A stretch of DNA of 47,693 nt from Bradyrhizobium sp. (GCA_028290305.1 JAQGKC010000284.1:1-47693); one strand, 5' to 3'; positions 36,840-45,194 are shown, counted from the first letter of the stretch. Numbers and translations are program-made. The notes: generated from the letters alone by a model not told the origin.

Positions 36840-37601
36840 TCAGAGATTTTGCGGTTTCTGATCCGGCGGCAGGGAATCCGGAGGCTTCGGCATGGAGGGT
36901 GCGGGTAACGGCGGACCTTCCTTGATATCAACCGCGGCAACGAATTCATCGAGCGATTTCTGCGCCAATTCCTTGTTCGGTGAAATCGAAGCCAATTTCA
37001 GCATCGATGGCCCGGCAAAAATAATCGCCGTATTGATGAAGACGACCTTCTTGCCCGCCGTGAATTTCGTCTCGTTCAAAACGGCGGGATGGTCCTTCAA
37101 CCGCGCCGTCTTGCTACTCAGCGTTTCGATCTTGTTGGCGCCGTCCGAGAGCACATCCTGCGCAGCATTCTGAGCACGAATGGCCTTCGGGAAATCGACC
37201 TTTGCGAATTTTTCCAGCGCCTGCGGATCGGGATTGCGCGTCGGACTGCGCAGATTCGTGATGATGACGCGCGCTGCATCGGCGCAAGCCAGCGGCTTGC
37301 AGTTAAAGGTCCGGCTGGCATTGGCTTGCACGCCGGGAACAAAACCCCATTTGCCGGGGTCGGGGTTGCGAGTGATGATCCGGATTCCTCCAGGAGGAAT
37401 CGGCTTGGTGGGATCCAGCGGCGGCTGTGCTTGCGACTGTGGGACAGAAGGCGATGGCGCTGGTACAGCCGGCTGCTGATTGTCGGGAGGAGACGACAGC
37501 GGCTGATCACTCGCGCCTTGGGCGCAAGACGGCGAGATCATCGTTATCGGCGCCATGAGGCAGGCCCCCACCACGAAAATCCGTCCTGCCGATACTCTCA
37601 T
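36840..37601 (-). CDS. Unknown exported proline-rich protein
   Basis: A 253-residue protein I do not recognise. Residues 1-28 (MRVSAGRIFVVGACLMAPIT..CAQ) look like a signal peptide, possibly a lipoprotein (the Cys in PSCAQ is not a clear lipobox). A Pro/Gln/Ser-rich linker follows, then a compact region with two Cys (FNCKPLACADAARVIITNL) and an amphipathic helical part, and a Pro-rich C-terminus. ATG 37601 follows AGGGGC. It sits inside the purC-purS-purQ run, so it may be co-transcribed with purine genes without sharing their function. Confidence 0.75.
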   Translation of the reverse strand: MRVSAGRIFVVGACLMAPITMISPSCAQGASDQPLSSPPDNQQPAVPAPSPSVPQSQAQPPLDPTKPIPPGGIRIITRNPDPGKWGFVPGVQANASRTFNCKPLACADAARVIITNLRSPTRNPDPQALEKFAKVDFPKAIRAQNAAQDVLSDGANKIETLSSKTARLKDHPAVLNETKFTAGKKVVFINTAIIFAGPSMLKLASISPNKELAQKSLDEFVAAVDIKEGPPLPAPSMPKPPDSLPPDQKPQNL

Positions 37602-37666
37602 CGAAATGCCCCTGCGCCACAACCGGCCGAACCATAAAGCCGCGTTTTCGCAGATTTAAGTAATAA

Positions 37667-37909
37667 CTAAGTCATCACCTCGACCCGGTAATTCTCGATT
37701 ACCGTATTGGCGAGCAGCTTGTCAGCGGCTTCCTTCAGCGCCGCCTCGGCCTTGGCCTTGTCGGAGCCCGACAGCTCGATGTCGAACACCTTGCCCTGGC
37801 GCACACTGGCGACGCCGTCGACGCCGAGCGATTTCAAGGCGCCTTCGATGGCCTTGCCCTGGGGATCGAGGATGCCGGTTTTAAGTGTGACGGTGACGCG
37901 CGCTTTCAC
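37667..37909 (-). CDS. purS: Phosphoribosylformylglycinamidine synthase subunit PurS
   Basis: An 80-residue subunit: KARVTVTLKTGILDPQGKAI, then EGALKSLGVDGVASVRQGKV and the C-terminal ANTVIENYRVEV. PurS bridges PurQ and PurL in the FGAM synthase complex. GTG 37909 lies 8 bp after the purC stop with TGAGG overlapping that stop, so the two are translationally coupled. The longer open frame to 38083 is inside purC in another frame. Confidence 0.96.
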   Translation of the reverse strand: MKARVTVTLKTGILDPQGKAIEGALKSLGVDGVASVRQGKVFDIELSGSDKAKAEAALKEAADKLLANTVIENYRVEVMT

Positions 37910-37917
37910 GTTTCGCC

Positions 37918-38685
37918 TCAGCTCTTCACCAGCACGGGTCCCGAGCCGGCGGGCCGCTCGTTCTCCATCAGGATGCCCAGCCGCTTGGCGACCTCGGTGT
38001 AGGCCTCCAGCAGGCCGCCGAGATCCCGGCGGAAGCGGTCCTTGTCGAGCTTCTCGTTCGACTTGATGTCCCACAGCCGGCACGAATCCGGCGAGATCTC
38101 ATCGGCGACGATGATTCGCATCATCTCGTTTTCGAACAGGCGGCCGCACTCCATCTTGAAATCGACCAGACGGATGCCGATGCCCAGAAACAGCCCGGTG
38201 AGGAAGTCATTGACGCGGATCGCCAGCGCCATGATGTCGTCGATCTCCTGCGGCGTGGCCCAGCCGAACGCCGTGATGTGCTCCTCGGAGACCATCGGGT
38301 CGTTGAGCTGGTCGTTCTTGTAGTAAAATTCGATGATCGAGCGCGGCAACTGGGTGCCCTCCTCGATGCCGAGGCGCTGCGACAGCGATCCCGCCGCCAC
38401 GTTCCGCACCACGACCTCTAGCGGCACGATCTCGACCTCGCGAATCAGTTGCTCGCGCATGTTGAGGCGGCGGATGAAGTGGGTTGGCACCCCGATGTCG
38501 TTGAGGTGCTGAAACAGGTACTCCGAAATCCGGTTGTTGAGGACGCCCTTGCCCTCGATTACCTGGTGTTTCTTGGCATTGAACGCGGTCGCATCGTCCT
38601 TGAAGTGCTGGATCAGGGTTCCCGGCTCCGGTCCTTCATAGAGGACTTTGGCCTTGCCTTCATAAATGCGGCGTCGACGGCTCAT
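37918..38685 (-). CDS. purC: SAICAR synthetase
   Basis: A 255-residue enzyme joining aspartate to CAIR with ATP. Motifs: [20 protein letters not shown] at the N-terminus, [30 protein letters not shown] and [12 protein letters not shown] with [13 protein letters not shown] used ATG 38685, where the family begins; in-frame ATGs at 38715 and 38754 would add residues unlike PurC, although GGAG lies upstream of the former. It leads the purC-purS-unknown-purQ run. Confidence 0.96.
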   Translation of the reverse strand: MSRRRRIYEGKAKVLYEGPEPGTLIQHFKDDATAFNAKKHQVIEGKGVLNNRISEYLFQHLNDIGVPTHFIRRLNMREQLIREVEIVPLEVVVRNVAAGSLSQRLGIEEGTQLPRSIIEFYYKNDQLNDPMVSEEHITAFGWATPQEIDDIMALAIRVNDFLTGLFLGIGIRLVDFKMECGRLFENEMMRIIVADEISPDSCRLWDIKSNEKLDKDRFRRDLGGLLEAYTEVAKRLGILMENERPAGSGPVLVKS

Positions 38686-38988
38686 TGGGATGTACCGTGT
38701 TTTGTTGAAATCCATGCGGTTGGTGTGCTCCGGATGACAAGGTTTACGACCCACGACGGAGCTGCCGTGAAAGCTCGGACTGGAAACAGAACAAGAACCG
38801 GGCCTGAAAGCAACCTATCCGATTGGCCCATCCAGTACAATCGATCCGGTCCCCTGGGGCTGAGTTTTACCACTTTGCCTGCGGCGTTCGGCCCGTTGTT
38901 TTAACGATCAGCGCTGGTTATCTAGGCACGAAGGCGGGTTGCCGCAACGAGGCGGTGCCCACCAATTCGGCAGATCGGAACCTTGATC
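38686..38988. other. Intergenic region between purC and the zeta-inhibitor gene
   Basis: These 303 bp between divergent genes hold no supported gene. A TATCTA stretch near 38919 could be a -10 box for the plus-strand gene, without a clear -35 partner. Confidence 0.4.
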
Positions 38989-39312
38989 ATGACCACATTC
39001 GACAAGCGCGAAGAAGGTTTCGAGCGGAAATTCGTCCTCGACGAGGAGCTTAAATTCAAGGCCGAAGCGCGCCGCAACAAGCTGCTCGGGCTGTGGGTGG
39101 CGGAAAAGCTCGGACTGTCCGGCGACGCCGCCAATGACTATGCCAGGACCGTCGTCGCAGCCGATTTCGAGGAAGCCGGCGACCGCGACGCGGTCCACAA
39201 GGTGACCCGCGACCTCGCCGTCAAGGGCGACGAGATCACCGAATCGGAGCTCCGCGCCAAGATGGACGAACTGATGGCGCAGGCCATCGCGCAGGTGAAG
39301 GCGGGAAAGTAG
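38989..39312 (+). CDS. ATPase inhibitor zeta subunit (DUF1476)
   Basis: A 107-residue protein of the DUF1476 family: MTTFDKREEGFERKFVLDEE, then LLGLWVAEKLGLSGDAANDY and a C-terminal helix. The N-terminal segment corresponds to the inhibitory helix of the alphaproteobacterial zeta subunit, which blocks ATP hydrolysis by F1FO-ATP synthase (shown in Paracoccus; in other species the effect is weaker). ATG 38989 is used; the frame also opens two codons earlier. It is divergent from purC and followed by a family A repeat. Confidence 0.93.
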   Translation: MTTFDKREEGFERKFVLDEELKFKAEARRNKLLGLWVAEKLGLSGDAANDYARTVVAADFEEAGDRDAVHKVTRDLAVKGDEITESELRAKMDELMAQAIAQVKAGK

Positions 39313-39323
39313 CAAACACCAGC

Positions 39324-39401
39324 CGTCATTCCGGGGCGTGCGAAGCACGAACCCGGAATCTCGAGATTCCGGATCGCCGCTTCGCGCCGTCCGGAATGAC
39401 G
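39324..39401. repeat. Palindromic intergenic repeat, family A copy 3
   Basis: CGTCATTCCGGGGCGTGCGA with ACCCGGAATCTCGAGATTCC in the middle and CGTCCGGAATGACG at the right. It separates the convergent zeta-inhibitor and cynS genes. Confidence 0.87.
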
Positions 39402-39426
39402 TCTCCGTAGCAGCGCGACGGCAACG

Positions 39427-39909
39427 TCACCCCTCCTTGAATCCATACTCCGGCACATTGCCGCTGGCGCCGTAATATTTGTAGGGCAGGAATTTGCCGG
39501 ACATCGTGATCTTGACCCGGTCGCCCTTGGGATTGGGCAGGCGTTCCATCACCATGTCGAAGTCGATCGCCGACATGATGCCGTCGCCATATTCCTCCTC
39601 GATCAGCGCCTTCCAGGCCGGACCGTTGACCATCACCAATTCGTAGAAGCGATAGATCAGGGGGTCGGTCGGCGGCATCGGCGTGCCGCGCATCGGCACT
39701 TCGTTGAGCATTGCGGTCTCGGATTTGGACAGCCCAAACAGCTCGCCGGCATTCGCGGCCTGCGGCTTTGTCAGCTTCATCTGGCCGAGGATGGCGCCGA
39801 CGATCAGCACTTCGGAATAGCCGCCGATCTTTTCGCAGATGTGTTTCCAGCTCCAGCCCTTCTCGCGCTTGATGTCGAGCAGCTTCTCGGTGAGGTCTGA
39901 TCGTTTCAT
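39427..39909 (-). CDS. cynS: Cyanate hydratase (cyanase)
   Basis: A 160-residue cyanase converting cyanate and bicarbonate to ammonia and two CO2. The catalytic triad is R87, E90 and S113, placed as R96/E99/S122 in the E. coli enzyme (PLIYRFYELVMVNG, GDGIMSAIDF). The N-terminal half has the helix-turn-helix-like fold (WKHICEKIGGYSEVLIVGAI). ATG 39909 follows GGGAGA at 8 bp. The family's usual length is 147-156, so it is slightly long. It is the last gene of the osmC-ABC transporter cluster and lies 93 bp after the transporter ATPase gene. Confidence 0.97.
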   Translation of the reverse strand: MKRSDLTEKLLDIKREKGWSWKHICEKIGGYSEVLIVGAILGQMKLTKPQAANAGELFGLSKSETAMLNEVPMRGTPMPPTDPLIYRFYELVMVNGPAWKALIEEEYGDGIMSAIDFDMVMERLPNPKGDRVKITMSGKFLPYKYYGASGNVPEYGFKEG

Positions 39910-40002
39910 GTGTCGTCTCCCTTTCACTCGTCACGCCCGGGCATAGTAAGCTGCCTTATGCAGACTGCGTAAACTTGGCTGCTATCCCGGGCCTCTTTCG
40001 CC

Positions 40003-40941
40003 TTACGAAGACGTGGATGGCCGGGACAAGCCCGGCCTTGACGCCTGCTTTAAGTCATCGTGCAGTGCATCGGATACCGACGCGATCACCAACTCGGGTT
40101 TACCGATCCGCACCACCGGAACATTGCGCGGATCGTGAGCGGGCACATCGGTTGCGAACGTCCTGCTGCGGCTGACCAGAAAATCGACGATGTGGTTTCG
40201 CACCGCGTAGTAATAGGGATGCCGGTGCAGATCGGTGCGGCCGCGATCCTTGGGCAGCGGGTTTTCCACGATCTCGGCCAGGACCGCGCCCGGCCCGTTG
40301 GTCATCAGGAAAATCTTGTCGGCAAGATAGATCGCTTCATCCACGTCGTGGGTAATCATGAACGCGGTCTGCCCGGTCTCGAGACAGATGCGGCGAACCT
40401 CATCCTGCAGTGTGCCGCGCGTCAGCGCGTCCAGCGCCGAGAATGGCTCATCCATCAGCATGATCTTCGGCGTGATTGAGAGCGCACGCGCGATGCCGAC
40501 GCGCTGCTTCATGCCACCGGAGAGTTCCGATGGACGCTTGTGCTCGGCGCCGGTCAGCCCGACCAGATCGATAAAGGTTTGCGCATACGCCTTAACCTTG
40601 GCGCGATCCCAGTCGCGCCATTTCGACGTCACGGCGTAGGCGACATTGCCGAGCACGGTGCGCCACGGCAGCAGCGCGTGGCTCTGGAAGATCACGGCGC
40701 GGTCGAGGCTCGTGCCCTCGATTGCCTGTCCGTCCACGATCACGGTGCCTTCGCTCGGCTGGTCGAGGCCGGCGAGAATGTTCAGCACCGTGGTCTTGCC
40801 GCAACCGGAATGGCCGATCACGCAGCCGAATTCACCCCGCGCCATCGACAGCCAGAGATTCTCGAACACCGCGATCTCACCGCCATCGGCGTCGGGATAG
40901 CGCTTGGCGATGGCTTCGATGGAGATGAATTTGTCGGTCAT
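40003..40941 (-). CDS. Nitrate/cyanate/taurine-type ABC transporter ATPase
   Basis: A 312-residue ATPase: Walker A GHSGCGKTT, Q-loop FQSHALLPWRTV, signature ELSGGMKQRVGIARAL, Walker B IMLMDEPFSALD and switch-His MITHDVDEAI. This is the NrtD/CynD/TauB/SsuB class, importing anions such as nitrate, cyanate, bicarbonate or sulfonates. Its start follows the permease stop by 4 bp. The last 60 residues extend past the core domain. With cynS next to it, cyanate is the best substrate guess. Confidence 0.93.
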   Translation of the reverse strand: MTDKFISIEAIAKRYPDADGGEIAVFENLWLSMARGEFGCVIGHSGCGKTTVLNILAGLDQPSEGTVIVDGQAIEGTSLDRAVIFQSHALLPWRTVLGNVAYAVTSKWRDWDRAKVKAYAQTFIDLVGLTGAEHKRPSELSGGMKQRVGIARALSITPKIMLMDEPFSALDALTRGTLQDEVRRICLETGQTAFMITHDVDEAIYLADKIFLMTNGPGAVLAEIVENPLPKDRGRTDLHRHPYYYAVRNHIVDFLVSRSRTFATDVPAHDPRNVPVVRIGKPELVIASVSDALHDDLKQASRPGLSRPSTSS

Positions 40942-40945
40942 CGCC

Positions 40946-41785
40946 TCACTCCGGAAACGTGACCATGCGCGTGAACCGCGCGAGAATCTGATCGAGCAGC
41001 ATGCCGACGACGCCGATCAGCAGAATGGCGATGATGACGTTGGTGATCGAGAGGTTGTTCCACTCGTTCCAGACGAAGTAGCCGATGCCGGTGCCGCCAA
41101 CCAGCATCTCGGCGGCAACGATCACCAGCCAGGCGATGCCGATCGAGATCCGCATCCCCGTGAGTATTGTCGGCGCCGCTGCCGGGAGGATCACGGTGAA
41201 GGCGCGCCTGACGGTGCCGACTTCCAGCGTGCGCGCGACGTTGATCCATTCCTTGCGCACGGCGACGACGCCGAAGGCGGTATTGAGCAGCATCGGCCAT
41301 ACCGAACAGATGAAGATCACGAAGATCGCGGACAGTCCGGAGTCCTTGATGGTGTAGAGCGCCAGCGGCATCCAGGCGAGCGGCGAGATCGGCTTCATAA
41401 TCTGGATGAACGGGTCGAGCGCCCTGTTGATCAACGGCGACATCCCGATCAGAAAACCGAGCGGGATGGCGACGATCACGGCGAGCAAATAACCGAGCCC
41501 GACCCGTGCGATCGAATAGCCGAGCTGGATGCCGAGGCCCTTGTCGTTGGGACCATTGTCATAAAATGGCCGCTTGAGGTGCTCCCACAATTTCACGCCG
41601 ACATCGAGCGGACCGGGCATCACCGACTTGCCCTGCGTCGCCGTCACTCCCATCAGCTTGGCGTATTCCGGGCTCATGGTGGCGGCAGTGCCGATGCCGC
41701 GCGTGGCGAGATGCCAGATGCCGATGAAAGCAAGGAACAGCGCGATCGACACGATCGCCGCGCGAAAGCGGAGCGAGGAAGTCAT
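40946..41785 (-). CDS. Nitrate/cyanate/taurine-type ABC transporter permease
   Basis: A 279-residue inner-membrane permease with about six spans and the EAA-loop form RTLEVGTVRRAFTVILPAAA, typical of NrtB/TauC/SsuC. ATG 41785 follows GGGGAGGGGAAG at once; that ribosome site lies at the edge of the family C repeat 41786-41948. A longer open frame to 41932 is repeat sequence read through. It is followed 4 bp later by the ATPase gene. Confidence 0.93.
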   Translation of the reverse strand: MTSSLRFRAAIVSIALFLAFIGIWHLATRGIGTAATMSPEYAKLMGVTATQGKSVMPGPLDVGVKLWEHLKRPFYDNGPNDKGLGIQLGYSIARVGLGYLLAVIVAIPLGFLIGMSPLINRALDPFIQIMKPISPLAWMPLALYTIKDSGLSAIFVIFICSVWPMLLNTAFGVVAVRKEWINVARTLEVGTVRRAFTVILPAAAPTILTGMRISIGIAWLVIVAAEMLVGGTGIGYFVWNEWNNLSITNVIIAILLIGVVGMLLDQILARFTRMVTFPE

Positions 41786-41948
41786 CTTCCCCTCCCCGCT
41801 TGCGGGGTCGAGACGAACGAAGCTCGCTCTGGGAGGGCTGGGGTGAGGGGGCATCGCGATAGGCTCAGACTGGAGTAGTGCCCCCTCACCCGGATCGCGC
41901 GCGAACGCGCGCAATCCGACCTCTCCCCGCACACGGGAAGAGGTGAAG
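41786..41948. repeat. Palindromic intergenic repeat, family C copy 2
   Basis: CTTCCCCTCCCCGCTTGCGG, GGGAGGGCTGGGGTGAGGGG, then CCCCCTCACCCGGATCGCGC, a CGCGCGAACGCGCG hairpin and AATCCGACCTCTCCCCGC with GAAGAGGTGAAG. It fills the gap between the transporter's binding-protein and permease genes. Confidence 0.85.
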
Positions 41949-41972
41949 AAGCAGAATTCGTCGCCACCGCGC

Positions 41973-43358
41973 TCACGACGCCTTCCTGATCTTGAAGCTG
42001 TTGAGATAATCCTCGGGCTTTTCGGGATCGAAGCTCTTGCCCATCACCGTGAACGATTTGTAGGACGTCGCCGGCGGTGTCAGCCCCATTTCTTCCATGG
42101 TCTTGCGCGTATCGGTTGCGAGATAGACCTGTTCCGCCACGGCCTTGTAGTCCACATCGCCCTTGATTTGACCCCAGCGCTTCATCTGCGTGAGCATCCA
42201 GACCGCGAACGATTGCCAGGGAAACGGATCGAAATCGACGCGCTTGGGATCGGTTTTGATGTCGCCAAGTCCATCGGCATAGGTCCCGGTGAGAGCCTGC
42301 TCCAGCACAGTGACCGGTGCGTTGATGTAGTTCGCCGGCGCGATCGCCTCCGCGATCTGTTTGCGGTTCTCTGGCTTTGAGGCATAGGCGGTGGCGTCGA
42401 CGATCGCCCGGGTCAGCGCCGCAAAACTGTTGGGCGATCCCGTGATGAACTCCCGGCTCGCCGCGAAGCTGCAGCAGGGATGCCCGTCCCAGATTTCCTT
42501 GGACAGAAGATGCATGAAGCCGACGCCATCATAGATCGCGCGCTGGCAAATATTGTCAGGTGCGAGGAAGCCGTCGATGTTGTCGGCACGGAGATTGGCG
42601 ACCATTTCCGGAGGCGGCACCGAACGCAGTTGCACATCGGTGTCGGGATCAAGTCCGTGCTCGGCCAGATAGTAGCGCAGCAGGTAATTGTGCATCGAAT
42701 AGTCGAACGGAATGGCGAACTTCATGCCCTTCCAATCCTTGGGATCGCGCTTGTCCTTGTGCTTGATAGCCAGCGTGATGCCCTGCCCGTTGATGTTCTC
42801 GATCGCCGGGACCGTGAATGGGATCGCCTGCGCGCCCAGGCCGAGTGAGATCGCGATCGGCATCGGCGCCAGCATGTGCGCGGCGTCGTATTCCTTGTTG
42901 ATGGTCTTGTCGCGGATCACGGCCCAACCCGCGGTCTTGACGACCTCGACGTTGAGGCCGTGCTTGGCATAGAAGCCGAGCGGCGCCGCCATGATGATCG
43001 GCGTCGCACAGGTGATCGGAATGAAGCCTACTCTCAGATCTTTTTTCTCCGGCGCGCCACCTTCCGCAAAAACTTCGGTCGCGGTCTTGATCGGAAAGAA
43101 TTGAGAGATCGCGGCGAGTGCCGTCGAGGCCCCGACCGATTTCAGGAAAGCGCGGCGCGCGGCATCCCGGGGAAACATCGCGTGCATGACCGCTGACGCA
43201 ACGACGCCCTCGTAGCGCTGCTCGTCGGTTGGAACCGGCTCGCACTGCAGTGTCGGTGCGGCCTGATCGTGCTCGGCAACGGACCGATGCTGACCGCAGA
43301 CGCAGCCCGATCGTGAAAGCTGGTGGTCAGCGTTAAAGGGATCGTCGAAAGTTGACAT
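41973..43358 (-). CDS. NrtA/CynA-type ABC substrate-binding protein
   Basis: A 461-residue protein of the CmpA/NrtA group: RVGFIPITCATPIIMA, WAVIRDKTINKEYDAAHML, HNYLLRYYLAEHG and RSVPPPEMVANL. The first 90 residues hold a Cys/His cluster (SGCVCGQHRSVAEHD) and then RRAFLKSVGAST, a Tat-like twin-arginine segment followed by a hydrophobic stretch. The cluster could bind a metal, and the placement of the RR motif deep inside is unusual for export. ATG 43358 follows AAGGAA. It captures the anion for the permease and ATPase next to it, most likely cyanate or nitrate. Confidence 0.93.
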   Translation of the reverse strand: MSTFDDPFNADHQLSRSGCVCGQHRSVAEHDQAAPTLQCEPVPTDEQRYEGVVASAVMHAMFPRDAARRAFLKSVGASTALAAISQFFPIKTATEVFAEGGAPEKKDLRVGFIPITCATPIIMAAPLGFYAKHGLNVEVVKTAGWAVIRDKTINKEYDAAHMLAPMPIAISLGLGAQAIPFTVPAIENINGQGITLAIKHKDKRDPKDWKGMKFAIPFDYSMHNYLLRYYLAEHGLDPDTDVQLRSVPPPEMVANLRADNIDGFLAPDNICQRAIYDGVGFMHLLSKEIWDGHPCCSFAASREFITGSPNSFAALTRAIVDATAYASKPENRKQIAEAIAPANYINAPVTVLEQALTGTYADGLGDIKTDPKRVDFDPFPWQSFAVWMLTQMKRWGQIKGDVDYKAVAEQVYLATDTRKTMEEMGLTPPATSYKSFTVMGKSFDPEKPEDYLNSFKIRKAS

Positions 43359-43408
43359 ACTCTATTCCTTTGCGTGATGGCCGAACGATCCGAAATCTTT
43401 TTAAAAAC

Positions 43409-44533
43409 TCACACCTCTGCCAGCATCTTGCGAAGCTGCTTGGTTGCCGGCGTAACAATTGCGACGAAGTAAGCCTCGCGAAGCCTGCGCTGCGCGCGGT
43501 GGCTCCTGAGATAACCACGCGCGCCGCAATGAAGCATCGCCGCATGAGCGGCGGCGACGCTCGCCTCGCCGATACGCAGGCGCAGCGCCACGACACCACG
43601 CCAGTAGCTGTCGTCGGCGCTGAAGGGGTCACGCGCCAGTTCCATCGTTTCCGCTTCTAGATCGGAAAACAGGCCTTCGAAGTCAGTTGGTTGTTGCGGC
43701 AGATATCGATTGACGTGGCCGAGCGGCCTGCCAACTTCGTTCATGATCGCGACGCAGTCCCTGATCAAACCGAGACCCATCCCGTTCTGCAGCAGGATGA
43801 AGCCCGCGCGGATTTTTTTTACGAAGGGTCCAGCCGGCTCCGCGAGAATAAAATCATCCGACACGAAGACGTCGCGGAATTGCACGCCATAGGTTCCGGT
43901 GCCGTCCATGGCGAGGAACGGCTTGCACGGCTGCAGCGTGATCGCGGGATCGGAACAATCGGCGAGAAACATGACGATCTCGCCGGGCCGGTCTTCGCGC
44001 TCAAAAATCGTGCCGAACAAATGATCCGGACCGAGATTCGACACCCAGGGCAGCGCGCCACGCACGACGTAACCACTGTCGACCTTGCGGCCCTTCAATT
44101 TCAGCTTCTCGATTCCGAAGAAGCTCTTCATGGGGTTGGAAAGACCGCTGCCGCCGAGAATCTTTCCCGTCGAGACGCCGTCCGCGAATCTGGCAACAAG
44201 CGCCGGATTGCCGGAATTCGTTACATACCAGGCCAGCGTGTTCTGGCACCACGCCATGAAGGCGGTCGCGCCGCACACTTCGCCAAGCGCTGCGATCGAT
44301 CGAATGGCGCAGCCCAGATCGGCCGCGCCATTGTTGGGTCGATGGCTCCCCCACGCTCCGGCATCGCCGAGGCGCCGCAGCAGGTCGGCCGGATAGACGG
44401 TACCGCTGTCGATTTCAGCCGCCAGCGGCGCAAGGTCCCGGCGCGCTATGGACGCGACCTCACTTGCGATCGATGCCGGCGAGAGACCGGCATCTTCCTC
44501 GACCGGCAGACGCGATGCAGCCACTGAACTCAT
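43409..44533 (-). CDS. Acyl-CoA-dehydrogenase-superfamily flavoprotein lacking the usual catalytic Glu
   Basis: A 374-residue protein with the acyl-CoA dehydrogenase fold order: a helical N-terminal domain (ALGEVCGATAFMAWCQNTLA), a beta domain (KILGGSGLSNPMKSFFG, then LPWVSNLGPDHLFGTIF) and a C-terminal helical domain. The C-terminal block CGARGYLRSHRAQRRLREAY ends in IVTPATKQLRK, where classical dehydrogenases have EGTNEIQR; the catalytic Glu is absent. Members without it include flavin-dependent monooxygenases of the DszC/SfnC/hydroxylase type. GGAGG lies 5 bp before the ATG. It sits between osmC and the cyanate-type transporter, so it may act on the same compound. Confidence 0.85.
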   Translation of the reverse strand: MSSVAASRLPVEEDAGLSPASIASEVASIARRDLAPLAAEIDSGTVYPADLLRRLGDAGAWGSHRPNNGAADLGCAIRSIAALGEVCGATAFMAWCQNTLAWYVTNSGNPALVARFADGVSTGKILGGSGLSNPMKSFFGIEKLKLKGRKVDSGYVVRGALPWVSNLGPDHLFGTIFEREDRPGEIVMFLADCSDPAITLQPCKPFLAMDGTGTYGVQFRDVFVSDDFILAEPAGPFVKKIRAGFILLQNGMGLGLIRDCVAIMNEVGRPLGHVNRYLPQQPTDFEGLFSDLEAETMELARDPFSADDSYWRGVVALRLRIGEASVAAAHAAMLHCGARGYLRSHRAQRRLREAYFVAIVTPATKQLRKMLAEV

Positions 44534-44592
44534 CAGATCCTCCGCAACGACGGTGCTTCACTGGGCAATGCAAATGACATGCCTTTCGCCGC

Positions 44593-45135
44593 CTATGCGC
44601 TGACTTCGAGGTTCACCGGCCGCGTGAAGGTGTTCGCGACCGGCGACCATTTCTTGACGTGCTGCACCAGCGCGTCGATCTCGCTTTGCGGAATGCCCTC
44701 GCACTCCATGTCGACCTTGATCCGCACGTCGGTGAAGCCAACCGGTTTCTCGCTGACGTCACCGGTGCCCCAGACGGCAGTGATGTTGAGGTCGCCCTCG
44801 AGCTGAAGCTCGAGCTTGTTGACGGTCCAGCCACGATGGACCGCGTTGGCGTGGAGCCCAACCGCAAGGCATGAGCCCAAGGCAGCCAATGAGGCTTCCG
44901 ACGGATTGGGCGCGGTGTCGTCGCCTAACAGGCCGGGTGGCTCGTCGACGATGTAGGGCGGAAGGTTTCGGATGTAGTTGGCATGACGGAATTTGCCTTC
45001 GGCCACCGTCCTGCATTTCAAGGTCTTGATGACCTTCGGATTGGCCTTGCCGTTCGCGATGAGCTGCTCCAGCCCACCTTTGTCGATGGGGGCAAGGCAG
45101 CCTGTAAGTACTGTTTTTTGTGCGACCGAGGTCAT
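44593..45135 (-). CDS. OsmC-family peroxide-reducing protein
   Basis: A 180-residue OsmC-fold protein: N-terminal KTLKCRTVAEGKFRHANYIR with the first Cys and SLAALGSCLAVGLHANAVHR with the second, peroxidatic-type Cys. Such proteins reduce organic hydroperoxides or act as electrophile-handling enzymes. ATG 45135 follows GGGAG at 7 bp. It is the first gene of the minus-strand cluster, preceded by a sigma-54-like promoter and a dyad, and divergent from a TetR gene. Confidence 0.93.
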   Translation of the reverse strand: MTSVAQKTVLTGCLAPIDKGGLEQLIANGKANPKVIKTLKCRTVAEGKFRHANYIRNLPPYIVDEPPGLLGDDTAPNPSEASLAALGSCLAVGLHANAVHRGWTVNKLELQLEGDLNITAVWGTGDVSEKPVGFTDVRIKVDMECEGIPQSEIDALVQHVKKWSPVANTFTRPVNLEVSA

Positions 45136-45159
45136 CAATTTTCTCCCTGAGGGTAGGAT

Positions 45160-45173
45160 ACAGAACGGTCTGT
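45160..45173. promoter_or_regulatory. Candidate TetR operator overlapping the osmC transcription start
   Basis: ACAGA-ACGG-TCTGT, a 5-bp inverted repeat around four bases. It overlaps the start point expected from the sigma-54-like promoter at 45178-45194 and lies in the osmC/tetR divergent spacer. Confidence 0.4.
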
Positions 45174-45177
45174 TTCC

Positions 45178-45194
45178 TGCACGAAATGTGCCAG
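45178..45194 (-). promoter_or_regulatory. Sigma-54-like promoter ahead of osmC and the cyanate cluster
   Basis: The minus strand reads CTGGCACATTTCGTGCA: TGGCAC, five bases, then GTGCA in place of TTGCA, with the GG-GC step exactly right. The start would be near 45167, 32 nt before the osmC ATG. Confidence 0.55.

Noticed and set aside
40904..41878. 324-codon plus-strand frame opposite the transporter permease and part of the repeat
   Set aside because: Highly charged, no fold-like pattern, and opposite a clear permease.
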